A stretch of DNA of 64,000 nucleotides from Heliocidaris tuberculata (GCA_025618425.1 CM046842.1:28235668-28299667), one strand, 5' to 3'; numbered from the stretch's first letter, positions 23,201-33,240 are shown. Notes: generated by a model from the letters alone, not told the origin. Program-made: numbers and translations.

Positions 23201-23713
23201 CCTGGACCCGATATCGATTACATAATAATTAACTTTTTTCCTGAACTATAGTTTGTCAGGCCCTAACGGATATCCCGGCTAATTGAATAAAACTGATGGT
23301 TTTATTCATCTGACACCAGCTAAATGCACCAAGACAAACATTTAAAGAATCCATGACTTCAACGAACACGACTAAGAAGACTCGACGGCTCAGTGGTAGA
23401 GCAGTGATCTCGTCACCGGGAGGTCCTGGGTCCGACACCATGTCGATCCATTTATGCTCTTTCTATATTAAAAGGGATTAGTTTTCATTACCAAGTCCCT
23501 CGGTTGCTTAATTACAAACATACAAAATATGCTTTCTTAGCAGTCAGGTAAAATATGCTATCAACCGACCATATCCTTACGATATATATTTACTTTGACG
23601 ACGGATCTCACATGCTAGATTTAACGCATCTTACCTACTGAACAAGAAGCCATGATGGAGAAGTGAATATAAAAGATCTTCAAAACGAAGATAACAACCA
23701 TAAAACAATACAT
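16234..23713 (-). CDS. Lectin gene B: secreted SUEL-like/PAN protein (split gene)
   Basis: Paralogue of gene A, with the same exon plan. Exons in transcript order: signal exon 23635-23713, exon 2b 20937-21016 (or 2a 21478-21536), microexon 20509-20530, lectin exon 19272-19544, linker exon 18458-18492, PAN exon 16234-16536 with stop at 16234-16236. All phases fit and the product is about 263 residues. Compared with A by hand count, the PAN exon differs at 2 of 100 residues, exon 2b at 4 of 26, but the lectin exon at 35 of 90, with all cysteines, one N-x-T sequon and the YALYEC end kept. The proximal signal exon homologous to A's 5731-5809 is damaged here (near 21.8 kb), so transcription should begin further upstream. 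The 23.7 kb exon is the nearest good candidate; 27.4 and 30.8 kb exons also fit. Confidence 0.75.
18458..18492 (-). CDS. Gene B exon 5: 35-nt linker
   Basis: Donor GTGAGT and an AG acceptor. It completes the last lectin Cys and encodes ILKPTQPPTTK, in phase with the PAN exon. Confidence 0.75.
19272..19544 (-). CDS. Gene B exon 4: diverged SUEL-type lectin domain
   Basis: 273 nt, donor GTAAGT, C-rich acceptor ending CTATAG, phase 1 to 1. It keeps the cysteine framework of the gene A domain (AECPEGYAV, PTC, DQC, DLC, TEC, SC, YGVC, YALYEC) and an N-E-T sequon. Residues between cysteines differ widely from A, especially the first ten and the stretch before the last Cys. Several changes reverse or add charge (Lys/Glu, Gln/Glu, Pro/Lys, Ala/Asp). 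Confidence 0.8.
20509..20530 (-). CDS. Gene B exon 3: 22-nt microexon
   Basis: Same acceptor (GTGTCTCCCCAG) and donor (GTGAGT) as gene A. It encodes KRSTTLR with one silent third-position change, which supports real coding use. Confidence 0.68.
20937..21016 (-). CDS. Gene B exon 2b
   Basis: 80 nt, acceptor TTTCATTACAG and donor GTATGA, phase 1 in and 0 out. It carries KDTCENPNF followed by Ser (keeping the N-F-S sequon) and ends SNRQ, so the R-Q-K-R site is also formed in gene B. Confidence 0.72.
21478..21536 (-). CDS. Gene B exon 2a: alternative second exon, weak donor
   Basis: 59 nt, phase 1 in and 0 out, 17 of 19 residues as in gene A. The donor is GTGGCA instead of GTAACA, so use may be reduced. 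The acceptor (CAGTATAG) is retained. Confidence 0.42.
21780..21840 (-). pseudogene. Broken proximal signal exon of gene B
   Basis: Homologous to 5731-5809. A 2-nt deletion removes the aligned ATG. A longer deletion, apparently between GTATT microhomologies, removes the splice donor. A later ATG at 21825 still opens a hydrophobic leader (MGFFFVTTLLLSC) but it reads into former intron. Confidence 0.5.
22440..23062. repeat. Cluster of TTCACGAAGTGACGG imperfect palindromes
   Basis: At least six occurrences in both orientations (22443, 22697, 22758, 22807, 22864, 23045), with a ~110-bp sub-duplication (22650-22740 vs 22758-22852). It lies just beyond the right edge of duplication copy B and inside the inferred gene B first intron. 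No coding frame. Confidence 0.55.
23379..23440 (+). repeat. tRNA-derived SINE head
   Basis: A box-like CGGCTCAGTGGTAGAGC (23386-23402) and B box-like GGGTCCGACACC (23428-23439), spaced as in tRNA-derived SINEs. The cloverleaf is not intact, so it is not a functional tRNA. Confidence 0.55.
23635..23713 (-). CDS. Candidate first exon of gene B: signal peptide
   Basis: ATG at 23713 opens 26 codons plus one base (79 nt), starting MYCFMVVIFVLK with a hydrophobic core and ending MASCSV, donor GTAAGA. The phase-1 end joins gene B exon 2b or 2a through an Ala codon. Length, phase, donor and the M-Y-C start match the exons at 27310 and 30689, though sequence similarity is loose. The frame stays open upstream; a start at 23701 is also possible. 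Confidence 0.5.
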
Positions 23714-23836
23714 CGGGTTGAAATAGTGAAGTCCGAAATTTTCAAGAAAGACGGTGCCAAACTTAAGATTAAGCAAAATATTTAAACAGCAATACATACA
23801 CACAAAAAGTCCTTTTGTGCGATTTCGGCTTGTCAT

Positions 23837-25190
23837 ATAATGCTATTTAATTGGAAGGGAAAGTGTTGTAGTCTCTTAGACAGAATTTCAAATCAAAACG
23901 GTTTCTATGCTATTTTGTATTTTCTCCATTTTAACAAAGACAATCTTTGTTTATTACACAGTAACAGCTGTTTAAAACTTGGTATTATGATTTATAAAAG
24001 TTCAAGTAATCTATTATATGAAGTAGACTAACAGTCACAGATATTTTTCAGCTTTATTGAATATTCATAACGCCAAAAAATGTCAAATATACCTTTATTC
24101 GAGACTAGACCAAACACTACACATTCACGTGACACATTTAATCATTGTCGAAAATATCGCTTGATTTGTCACTGTAATACAGCGTCACCCATTAATGGAT
24201 TAAGGTTTATTGATTGCTGTAAATCCACACAACAATTAATATCACATCCTCAGCTGCTCATTTCGAAAATTTCATTCTAATCGTTAATCCCTACGTCCTC
24301 CAATACACAAACAACATTTCTTATACCTCAGTCACATCAGGCGAGACCGATACCAAAGCGATAATAGATTGAACAAATAATTGCATTCATCCAAACGGAA
24401 AGAATCGGTCGGTTTTCGGTGTGTCTGGGGTATTAGCAAAATGCGTTGACACGAAAAGACGTGTTCAGAATGCAGCAGGCATGATTGATGGTGATATCGG
24501 TGAACTAAATGTAAGTAATTTGACATATCTGAATGACGGTTACATTATTATTGAGCCCAATCAAGGTCGCAGGGGTTATTTACCCGTTCCATCTTCTAAT
24601 TAAAATGGTTTGCACCCATGCCATAAAATGATGGCTTCCTACAATTATGCATTTTACGTTTATGACCGCTAATATTTTTACCTCTGACATCTTCACGCCT
24701 GACATTTTTACCCGGCACCTTACTTCAGCGGGATTCAGAATTCCACTGAACACTACAAGTTTGAGTATGAGTAATGTCAAAATTATCCATATTACTATCT
24801 ACTATATAGTATTAGAAATACTAGAGTGCTTCCAGGTTTTTGTCAGGGATGTTATAAATCGTAAAGCAAGTTAGAGATCTGTCCCATAAAATTTGTTTTC
24901 CGTTTTCCTTACCATATACATTACATTCACATTTTAGGTAATACATGTGCGTTGTACATTTTGACAAATGTTGTATCAATATCTAAATATTTTCCACCCG
25001 ATTTATATAGTCGACTTGATATTTTATGACCCTAGAAACGGTCTTTCCGTCGGAAGTATTTTTTTTCGTCTTGTTTTCTTTTTTCTGTTTTTGTTTGTTT
25101 ATTATTTTATTTTGTGTGTTTGTTCGTTCGTTTGTTTGTTGTTGTTATTTTATCTTAATTTTTTTTGGTGGGGGGAGGGGGTGGGGGAGG
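23837..25190. other. AT-rich stretch, no supported gene
   Basis: Contains short open frames on both strands (for example around 24421-24603) without ATG context, splice partners or recognisable domains. A 'cacatcaggcgagaccgatacc' word (24325-24346) looks repeat-derived. A G-rich tract ends it near 25170-25195. Confidence 0.3.
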
Positions 25191-25231
25191 GGGAGAGGGT
25201 TCATTTGTGATCTTATGTTGTCTCTGAATAG

Positions 25232-25539
25232 TTTCAGCTTTGTTGCCAAAGGGGCAACTTTGAACATTATTCATAATTTGCATAAATTTAAATGGCCATT
25301 TGTAAAGGAAATACTAAAAAGCCCAAGACAACTTACGCACTATGTGCGCGCTGCACCCAAGGCTATCAGTGTTGATAATCTCGTACAAGTAAAACTGTGA
25401 TAAAATACACTTCCCTGATATATCTTTCGTTCGATCAATGCGTCACAAAATGCATTGTATAGATGAACAACACTCTTTAAGTTTAATATGCAAATTATTC
25501 AACTTCCTCAAGGTTGCCCCTTGGGCAACAAAGCTGATA
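25232..25539. mobile_element. MITE with ~55-bp terminal inverted repeats
   Basis: The left end TTTCAGCTTTGTTGCCAAAG pairs with the reverse complement of the right end TATCAGCTTTGTTGCCCAAG. Pairing continues through 'gggcaac' and 'ttatgcaaatt'-like words. It is about 308 bp with no coding capacity. Target duplication is not clear. Confidence 0.6.
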
Positions 25540-25936
25540 TTGTTCTGTGACCACTTACGATTACAAATCAACAACAACAACAACAACAACAACAAAAATT
25601 AAACGGAAAGAACTTTTCTATATGTTTCTTGTTGGATGTATAAAAGCGTCAAATGAAGTAATACCAGACTCTTCTAAACCATATTGTCAGTGAAGGAATC
25701 GTGTTACTTATCAACAAGGATTTTTGTTAATCTGTAAATCCATGTCAGGATTCGCTCGTTTCCGTTGTTGTTGTTGTTGTTGTTGTTTTTTTTTTAAATG
25801 ACGCATTCATATTTTGAGCAGTATACTGTATTCCTGAGAATAGGAGAGTCAAGAAAGAGAAGAGAAAGAGAAGAACAGTACAAGTGGTGAAGGTGAAAGA
25901 GAGGAAAAACAGAGAGAGGGAGAGAGGAAAGAAAAT

Positions 25937-25969
<33 letters not shown>

Positions 25970-26397
25970 GATGAAAGAAATACACAAAGACACAGACGAA
26001 GAAAGAGGAGGAAGGGTGTTGAGAGGAAGAAAAGAAATATAAAAAGTAGAAAAAAGAGAGAACGAGAGTGAGAAATCGCACGGAATTCGTGATTCATTTC
26101 GACTCCTTCATATATTTTCAAATATTCCCTGAACTCTGACTTTAAACTACCCATATACTGGATTAAACCCCTTTTAACGTTTTCGAGTAAATCAAGGTTT
26201 TCCAGTTTCCACTTTTCCTTGTTCACCACTACTAAGATTCAATGTAATTTGCTACTGCAAACACTCCAAATACCAACCAAAATACGCTAGAACGTCCCAG
26301 AAAGGTAGCAAAGTGTATCATGGAATTGTTCAGTATTGGACAATAAATTCATACTTATACTTGCTCTTACGCTTATACTTCATTTGGGTATAGATAT

Positions 26398-26403
<6 letters not shown>

Positions 26404-26482
<79 letters not shown>
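26404..26482. repeat. (TA)n microsatellite
   Basis: About 39 uninterrupted TA dinucleotides; length is likely polymorphic. Confidence 0.95.
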
Positions 26483-26483
<1 letters not shown>

Positions 26484-26640
26484 TTGAGATGAAATAACAT
26501 ATACAACAGCTTTGGCAACTCTTGTGGAAATAATTATAATTGTGATGAATGAAAATGAGAGAATAATGGCTGCTTAGCTCAAATCAAAGTTCCCCAGAGA
26601 TGTCCTCCCTTTTTGAAATTTTGCCAAGCTGGAAAAAATG

Positions 26641-26710
26641 TCTCCGCCGGGAATCGAACCCGGGTCGTTGGCTCACAATTATATATATATATAGGCTATT
26701 GCGTTAGACC
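26641..26710 (-). repeat. tRNA-like sequence split by an AT tract (SINE)
   Basis: On the minus strand it has a perfect B box (GGGTTCGATTCCC) in GACCCGGGTTCGATTCCCGG followed by CGGAGA. The 5' half GGTCTAACGCAATAGCC resembles a degraded A box, and an (AT)n run lies between. The promoter half looks SINE-derived and a functional tRNA fold is not supported. Confidence 0.5.
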
Positions 26711-27309
26711 ATTTTAATCATTTAAAAAAAAAATCTAGCAGTACATTTAAATTTTAGAGGAATTTCGATATTTTAATTTTCGTGGATTTAGTGCCTTTTA
26801 GAAAAAAAATTGTAGTTAATCTCCAATTTACCGTATTTAAAACAACTTTACCTTGTTAAATCCAATACGAAACGCACTGATATTGCTTGCAGAGTAAAGG
26901 TTTTCATCTCTTGTTAAGAGAGAGAAAGTAACTATTTTTGGAAGTTGCATTCCTAAAGGAAAATTTTCTTTAAAAATATTCAACATTTTTAAAATCCATC
27001 TAGAATTTGCACGGATGATCCAAATAGGTAACGAATGAACAAATTCGTAATTACCATAGTGGATTTAGCCCCCTTTGGAATAGACAGGTTTGGATTTTAG
27101 TCCCCTTTGAAATGAAATGTAAATTTTGAGTGAGTTTTTTTCAAAAATATGTTTTGATGCCATATAGAACATTTGATTCCCATGTGCGAGATACGCATAA
27201 TTATCTTTAAAAATCAATTTCGGTCGAAATTGGATTTAGTCCCTTTTGGAACTAAGCTCTTTAGTTACATTCATATTATTTTCTTTAAAATAAGAAGACT
27301 GTGTCTTAC

Positions 27310-27388
27310 CCTTAAGAGAAAAAACCTGGACGATGAAAGAGAGAAGAAAAATCGCCAAGAGGAAGAAACCGATCCGAAGGCAATACAT
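27310..27388 (-). CDS. Orphan signal-peptide first exon
   Basis: ATG at 27388, 26 codons plus one base: MYCLRIGFFLLAIFLLSF and onward, ending SLK, donor GTAAGA. It is clearly homologous to the exon at 30689-30767 and to the gene A proximal exon, including about 130 bp of upstream sequence. No lectin or PAN exon lies between it and the gene B exons, so it may be an alternative first exon of gene B (intron near 6 kb) or the remnant of a lost gene copy. Confidence 0.45.
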
Positions 27389-27530
27389 AATTCTCGAAAA
27401 AAATTTAAAACGTTGGACTTGAAGAGAAATGTTTCGAAATCTGAAACTGATGTCCGAGATTGGAACAGATTGGAACAGCATGCGTGTTTAGCAAGATACA
27501 GTGGATTGCCGTCAAATGATATCTGACAAC
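27389..27530 (-). promoter_or_regulatory. Conserved upstream block of signal exon (27.4 kb)
   Basis: About 130 bp 5' of the ATG is shared with 30768-30890 and more weakly with 5810-5930. Common words include GGCAATC(G/C)ACTG, CTGTTC(C)AATC and ACATC(A/G)GTTTCAGATTT. It is probably promoter plus 5' leader. A clear TATA box is not seen. Confidence 0.35.
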
Positions 27531-28494
27531 AGGAAATTGGTATATTATTGCAAATGCTGTTTTCCCTTTACATATTCATGTTTATCCTCAATTTATACAA
27601 ACACGTTAATTTGCATGACGCAAGAGCAGTTTTTTCCCCAGGCTGATGATAAATTTAACAACATCGAGTAAATATAAAGGCGTATAAAGTGTGGAGTGAT
27701 AGTAACAAATAAAACATCTTTCATTTAAGGCTACGTGACAAAGTATTTGTATTTTCAAATAATCCATCCAGTTGACCTTTAAATTAATCTTCACTGTCTA
27801 TTAATTCTTCACATAGGAAAGAATGAGGGTGATTGAGTAGGTGTTAAGCTAACTATACATCTGTCAACAATAGTTGTCATCTCCGACATTGTGCAAGCTG
27901 CATTTTCACACACTAATTTAAATAAAAATTCAGAAATTATTTAGTTTCATTTGAATCAGACTTAATTCTCTATTCTCTGCTATTAAACCTTGCATGTCTT
28001 CATCAAATCAAAATACTCCACACTTATAATGTTGAGCCCCTGCCACAGCACTTACATTCGTTTGCAAGAGATTGATCTATATTTATCTCTCTCGATACAG
28101 GTCAAGTAAATGGAAACTAGGTAGCACACAATGTTTGAAGGCCTTATCATGGAAACTCTGGTAAATCAAGAAAAAAACAAACCCCGCTTCATAATTGAGT
28201 ATTCTTATCATTATTTTTATAATAGGATTTAAACCCCATCAGAAAACAAGAGGATGAGGGCGCACTGAGGCGCTCAGGTCTAGGCCTTTTGTCAGTGCTG
28301 AAATTAAAAAAGTTTTACATACTACCGAAAGTCTAACCAACAAGATTGATATCAGACAGTCAATGAACCCAACACAATAGTCACCATATTTTTTTATTTT
28401 TTTTTATTTATTTTTTTTGTATAACACACATGCACACGCTGGTATCAATATGCCTACAGCACTACATTTATTTGATGTATGATAAAAGAGCAAT

Positions 28495-28600
28495 GTAGAT
28501 AAAGTGCCTTGCTTAAGGCCATACGTGCCGTGACGGGAAACGAACGCCCGATCCTCGCATCTCCAGTCAAGCGCCTTAAACCACTGGACCACGGCACCGT
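28495..28600 (-). repeat. tRNA-derived SINE (minus strand)
   Basis: Minus strand carries TGGTCCAGTGG as A box (28581-28591), a B box-like GGGCGTTCGTTTCCC (28535-28549), then CACGGCAC and 'ccttaagcaaggcac', a layout common in echinoderm tRNA-derived SINEs. Confidence 0.6.
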
Positions 28601-29111
28601 CACATATGGAGAATAAACATGGATAACCAATATCGTTTTGATTATCGGTTAGTTTGGAGTCTGGTGGGTGGTGTGACAAGAATAAAAACTCGGGTATTGC
28701 AAAATCGTGAAGAAAACAATCATTTGGCTATTTGGCAAGATCACTGACCCATGTTCAAGCCCCCCCCCCCCCTCCCCCTTTCATTAAATTTTGATAATAA
28801 TGAAGAGATACTGAATTAAAAAAAAAAAAGAGAAACTTGCAATACTCCTATGCAAATTCATATTGAATAGATACTGGATATTTTTAAACAAAAATTAATA
28901 AAAAGATAAAAACATATGATTGGCAATATTCCCACGCAAATTCATAACAATAAGGAAGACAATTATTTAAATGTTTGATGTAACACCTGTCAAAACACTC
29001 ATATTAACCGATGGTGCGTTGAAAATATTTGGTTTTTATATCCAATTGCGATACAGGTTAAAGAATTTATAAGCTGCAGACATACAACATTTTATGCAAT
29101 GAATTAGACCA

Positions 29112-29260
29112 GGGCCCTTTTTTCATAATACTTGTTATCAATAACAACTGCCACATTTCTACGACAAATTCGCTCTCAGCCAATCAAATGCAACGATTTC
29201 AGTAGCTTATATGAATTATCGTAACTTGATATTGATAACAAGTTTCATGAAACAGGGCCC
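29112..29260. mobile_element. GGGCCC-end palindromic MITE
   Basis: Ends GGGCCC…TTTCATAATACTTGTTATCA and the inverted TGATAACAAG…TTTCATGAAACAGGGCCC. The whole 149 bp folds back and contains 'ctcagccaatcaaatgcaa'. Related copies are at 30903-31040 and 55684-55832. Confidence 0.65.
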
Positions 29261-29652
29261 AGGTACAACTGTACAATGACCCACCATTCTGGGCTAAATC
29301 CATCACTACTGTATATTTTTGTAGAACTTTTTTAACACAAAGACTTTAGCTCAATTTGTTCATCTTGGAAGTAAGAACTATCAATCTATTCTCCAGTACT
29401 CCAATTTTATTTGAGAAAACCTCTCTATACATAAATATGAAGCACATTTCTCCCATTTTTTTCTTTATATAGTCCACGAAATTCATTTTTCCTCCTCTTA
29501 ACAACAATTCGCCTACGCTCATGTGAGCAAAGGTGAGATTGATGGAAGTGCTGCATGATCAATGTAATATAGGCGAGTCTCATTAAAAGATTAAGGTTCT
29601 TTGATTGCTGGACAAGGCCATAAAACCATTAACATATTGCCTAGGAAACCTT

Positions 29653-29980
29653 GGGCGTGTTTCATAAAGCTGTTCGTAAAATTACGCATGACTTTACGAT
29701 CGACTTGAATATGAAGTGCCAGAAAGGACGCCCAAAGTTTTTCCTGATGTTTTAACCAAGTGTGACTGTATTTCCCATAACCTCAATTAAATTATGGCAA
29801 AAAAAAAATATACTTTGCATTAAAAATGTTTGTTATAAGAAGAATGTTAAATCTACATCGGCACAGTTCAACTTTAGTCGATGCAGTTAAAAAAGATTGA
29901 GCATCCCATTTAGCTTGTCATATTTAAGTCATGCGTAAAGTCATGCGTAACTTTACGGACAGCTTTATGAAACATCCCCC
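29653..29980. mobile_element. MITE with ~46-bp TIRs
   Basis: Left end GGGCGTGTTTCATAAAGCTG and inverted right end GGGGGATGTTTCATAAAGCT, both continuing into 'cgtaa(a)…ttacgcatgactttacg'. It is absent from the homologous segment at 55.8-56 kb, which fits a recent insertion. Confidence 0.65.
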
Positions 29981-30386
29981 ATGTGGTCCCTGTATTTGAA
30001 CTATGGGAGTGAGAGAATTCAGTAGACACTTGGTTGATGTCACACCCTCCTTTGCTCAATAACCAAAATATTATTTGATTGTTTATCACCGCGCGCCCAC
30101 CCCGCCCTCCTCAGGTAGCATGTAACTGAGTGAATGAGGGATTACAAATTGACTTGATCATACTCTAACATTGTGAAAGAAACTGTCTTGAAGCATTAAC
30201 TGAGAAAGGTTGATTATGCAGTACTTTATTCTGTAAGGTTTTCGGAATCATTAGAAAGATAAAGAAATGGACTCATTGTTGCTGAAATCACATGCATTAC
30301 GCATAAAATTAAATGTCAAGAGGACAAGAGGCATCCTTTCAATGAAACATCTACATTTCTTTTCATCAGCGCTAACAGCAAAAGAA

Positions 30387-30389
<3 letters not shown>

Positions 30390-30444
<55 letters not shown>
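30390..30444. repeat. (TA)n microsatellite
   Basis: About 27 TA units on the 5' (minus-strand) side boundary between duplications. Confidence 0.95.
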
Positions 30445-30446
<2 letters not shown>

Positions 30447-30688
30447 CCCGTAATTTGTTATCGTGTCTTTATTTTGTTCTGGGGGTTTTGAAATGATAAA
30501 TGTCGCTTTAAAATATTTTTGTTGTATATTCTTGTATTTTATATACTTCTCACAAAATGAAAACAAATTCACTTTAAATGAATCTACTCGCCCCTAGCGA
30601 AGTTGGGTATCTTCGCATCTCTCTCTCTCTCTCTTTCTCTCTTTCTCTCTTCCTTTCCTTTCTTTAAAATAAGAAAACTGTATCTTAC

Positions 30689-30767
30689 CCTTGAGAGAAA
30701 AGACATCTACGATGAAAGAGAGATGAAAGATCATCAAGAGAAAGAAACTGATCCGAAGGCAAAACAT
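30689..30767 (-). CDS. Orphan signal-peptide first exon
   Basis: ATG at 30767, 26 codons plus one base: MFCLRISFFLLMIFHLSF and onward, ending SLK, donor GTAAGA. It is a duplicate of the 27310-27388 exon, inside a ~1.1-1.5 kb repeated segment. The leader stays hydrophobic and the donor is intact despite clear nucleotide divergence, which argues for constraint. Confidence 0.45.
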
Positions 30768-30890
30768 GATTCTCTACCCCAAAAAATGAAAGCTCTGGAC
30801 TTGAAGAGAAATGTTTTGAAATCTGAAACCGATGTCTGGGATTGAACAGTCTGGGCGTCTATCAAAATACAGTCGATTGCCGTCAAATGA
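30768..30890 (-). promoter_or_regulatory. Conserved upstream block of signal exon (30.8 kb)
   Basis: Counterpart of 27389-27530, sharing the same words in the same order immediately 5' of the ATG. A gggccc-type MITE follows at 30903, marking the edge of the conserved block. Confidence 0.35.
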
Positions 30891-30902
30891 TATCTAATAT
30901 CA

Positions 30903-31040
30903 GGGCCCCGTTTCATGAAACTTGCTTTCACTAACAATTTACGATAACTGTTATAAGCTAATAAAATCCTTGCATCTGATTGGCTGAGAGCAAATTTGTC
31001 GGTAAAAATCACCGACAAGACACTTGGCGAAACGCCCCCC
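30903..31040. mobile_element. GGGCCC-end MITE, diverged
   Basis: Starts GGGCCCCGTTTCATGAAACT and keeps the inner 'gattggctgagagcaaattt' block in inverted orientation relative to 29112-29260. The right end is degraded (aaacgccccc). Confidence 0.55.
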
Positions 31041-31942
31041 AGGAAATTTGCATGGTATTGCAAAAAAAACACAAAACAAAACAACCTAATACATAGTCAT
31101 GTTTATCGTAAGTTGACTAAGATGTAAAAAATTTTATTTTTTTTGGTTCATTTTGAGTGACGCAAGCGTAGTCTTTTCCCCACCCTGTAATATTTTGAAC
31201 ACTACCGAGTGGATATGAAGGCGCATGAAACGTGTCTGCAGTGTGGAGAGATATTAATAAATAAAGCAGCTTTTATTTAAGGCTACCTGATTAAGTATCT
31301 GTATTTCAAAATAATCCATCCACTTGACATTTAAATTAATCTTCACTGTCTATTAATTTTTTTTAAAGTAAAGAATGAGGTTGATTGATTAGGTGTTAAG
31401 CTGATTATTCATCAACCAACAATAGTTGTCATCTCTAACATTGTGCAAGCTGCATTTTCACACACTAATTTCATTAAATTCAGAAATGAGTTAGTTTCAT
31501 TTGACTCGGGCTTCATTCTCTATTCTGTGCTATTAAACCTTGCATATCTTCATCAAATCAAAATACTCCACACTCATAATGTTGATCCCCTGACACAGCA
31601 CCGACGTTCGTTTGCAAGACATAAGTCTATAATTATTTATCTCTCTCCATCCAGGAGTTCGTTGGAAAGACATAAGTCTATAATTATTTATCTCTCTCCA
31701 TCCAGGAGAAGTAAAATGGAAAGTAGGTAGCAAACAATTTTTGAAGGCCTTATCATGGAAACTCTGGTAAATCAAGGGTTGAAAAAAAGTATAATTATTA
31801 TGGTACTTTAATTTGTAGAATCAAGAAAAAAAAAACGCTTCATGATTTAGTATTCTCATAATCGTTCTTATGATACGATTTGAATCCCAACATAAAAGAG
31901 AGGGGTGAGGGCGCACTGACACGCTCGGGTTTAGGCGTACTC

Positions 31943-32090
31943 GGCCCTCTTGCATAAAAAGTTGCGATTAAACGCAACTCAAAAACTTAAACGCAACTCG
32001 ATTTTCAACCAAATCAGGATCGCGTATTTTGGACTTGCGTTTAATTTTTTTTGGGTTGCGTTTAATCGCAGCTTTTTATGCCAGAGGGCC
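31943..32090. mobile_element. Small palindromic MITE (GGCCCTC ends)
   Basis: Left GGCCCTCTTGCATAAAAAGT and inverted right GGCCCTCTGGCATAAAAAGC, both continuing into GCGATTAAACGCAAC. 148 bp, non-coding, inserted in duplication copy 2 and absent from copy 1. Confidence 0.65.
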
Positions 32091-32599
32091 CTGGTTATAA
32101 GTTTTACATTTTACCCAAAGTCTAACCAACTAATTTAACACCAGACGGGCAATATACCCAATCACTAGACTGGCATAAATCCCAGGGGATAGGGGTATAT
32201 ATAAAAAGAAATAAATAAATAAATATATATTTTTCGGGGAGGGGGATGGCCTGTACAAATATACCCCACCCCCAACACACACACACACACATTTTTCAAG
32301 AAATAAATAATTTCTTTATCAATCAATTTTTGATAAAATTAATAAAATTAATATAAAAGAGAGTTATAGTGGTGAAAATTCCCCCCTTAAAATGGAATTA
32401 AAATGCTTAAGATATGACTTAAATGTCCCGATATTTCCCATTTTATATATCAAATCTCTCATCCATGTCCATTACAAGCATATTTTCCATTGGTATACAA
32501 ATGGGCATTACATCCCCGCCTCTTTAATGCACAGTTAATGCAAAATGTAGGCCTACTATAACATGGTATTATAAAAAAGTACCCCTTCCGCCGTCTGCT

Positions 32600-32660
32600 A
32601 AGGTAGTTAAGCGAAATGTCGTGGTGCATAAGAACGCATCCGGAACTGATGCGTTCTAAT
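32600..32660 (-). repeat. Hairpin-bearing repeat fragment
   Basis: A perfect 9-bp stem (AGAACGCAT 32631-32639 with ATGCGTTCT 32649-32657, 9-nt loop) beside 'gcgaaatgtcgtggtgcata'. The latter recurs inverted at 54085-54125. A 153-codon open frame on the minus strand (32459-32920) spans it and is probably fortuitous, though it begins with a hydrophobic leader. Confidence 0.4.
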
Positions 32661-33189
32661 TGTGCGTGAACACTGCAATGAGCTCCGAGCCTTCTATATA
32701 ACGATCGCATGGAGAATATTATGCAGTTTTCCCGGATCCGAGCCAATCTTCTTGATAAATTCAAAGAAAGAAGCTCTTGGTACCATTCACTGATTCCGGA
32801 AGTACGCCCTCTTCTGTCAGTATATGTGTATGAAAGGCTAGTGTGTAGTACTGGAACAATAACAACAAAATAAATAGAATATATAAATATTTTAAAAATA
32901 GAGTGAGTTTCCGATGGCATTGGCTTGCCTAACAGTTTATTGTTCTTTATGTTTTATTGCTCTTCTTATTCCTTTCTCTCCCCTTCTCCAATTCTTCTTA
33001 TCTTGTATGGCTAGAATATATCTATTGCATTTCAACGATCATTGTGTGCTCCCCCCCCCCCCCCAAAAAAAAAAGATCTAGAACGGCGCTGGTGGAAACA
33101 AAAAACAACAACACAACACCACATAATTAATGGAAATGACAGCCATTAAACCCAATATAATGATTGCCTTCTTCTTCTCTCAATCTCTC

Positions 33190-33190
33190 C

Positions 33191-33240
<50 letters not shown>
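33190..33240. repeat. (CT)n(CA)n microsatellite
   Basis: Compound dinucleotide tract. Confidence 0.9.

Larger units (their letters stand above)
27270..28370. repeat. Signal-exon duplication, copy 1
   Basis: Direct copy of 30655-32130, covering the signal exon, its upstream block and about 800 bp beyond, up to 'aaagtctaaccaac'. The second copy carries extra insertions: a gggccc MITE, a 31.9-kb MITE and a short internal repeat near 31.63-31.70 kb. Confidence 0.75.
28620..30060. repeat. Long-range duplicate of 55.18-56.78 kb
   Basis: Same order and orientation as 55175-56780: 'ttagtttggagtc', 'ggcaatattccca', 'cccaattgcgatacaggtt', 'aagctgcagacat', a gggccc MITE, and 'gtgagattgatggaagtgct'. 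The MITE at 29653-29980 is present only in this copy, which suggests later insertion. Confidence 0.7.
30655..32130. repeat. Signal-exon duplication, copy 2
   Basis: Direct copy of 27270-28370, offset about 3.4 kb. A 65-bp word containing 'gacataagtctataattatt' is tandemly repeated at 31617-31705. Confidence 0.75.

Noticed and set aside
23379..23440. A functional tRNA gene.
   Set aside because: A and B boxes are present but acceptor-stem and anticodon-stem pairing are not seen, so a SINE head fits better. The same applies to 26641-26710 and 28495-28600.
24421..24603. Plus-strand frame with a coding-like look (IDGDIGELNVSNLTYL).
   Set aside because: No ATG in context, no splice partner, and adjacent repeat-like words; cannot be supported as a gene.
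27173..27526. A plus-strand frame rich in Lys/Glu (KRKNLDDEREKK…), with relatives at 30.6-30.85 kb and 5.75 kb, looking like a cytoplasmic tail exon.
   Set aside because: It is the antisense of the signal-peptide exon. The minus strand has ATG, hydrophobic core, constant 79-nt length and a GT donor in phase 1, while the plus frame is broken by stops in two of four copies and has no partner exons.
32459..32920. 153-codon minus-strand frame starting with a hydrophobic leader.
   Set aside because: It runs through the hairpin-bearing repeat fragment, has no splice partner, and no conserved domain; kept only as a remark.
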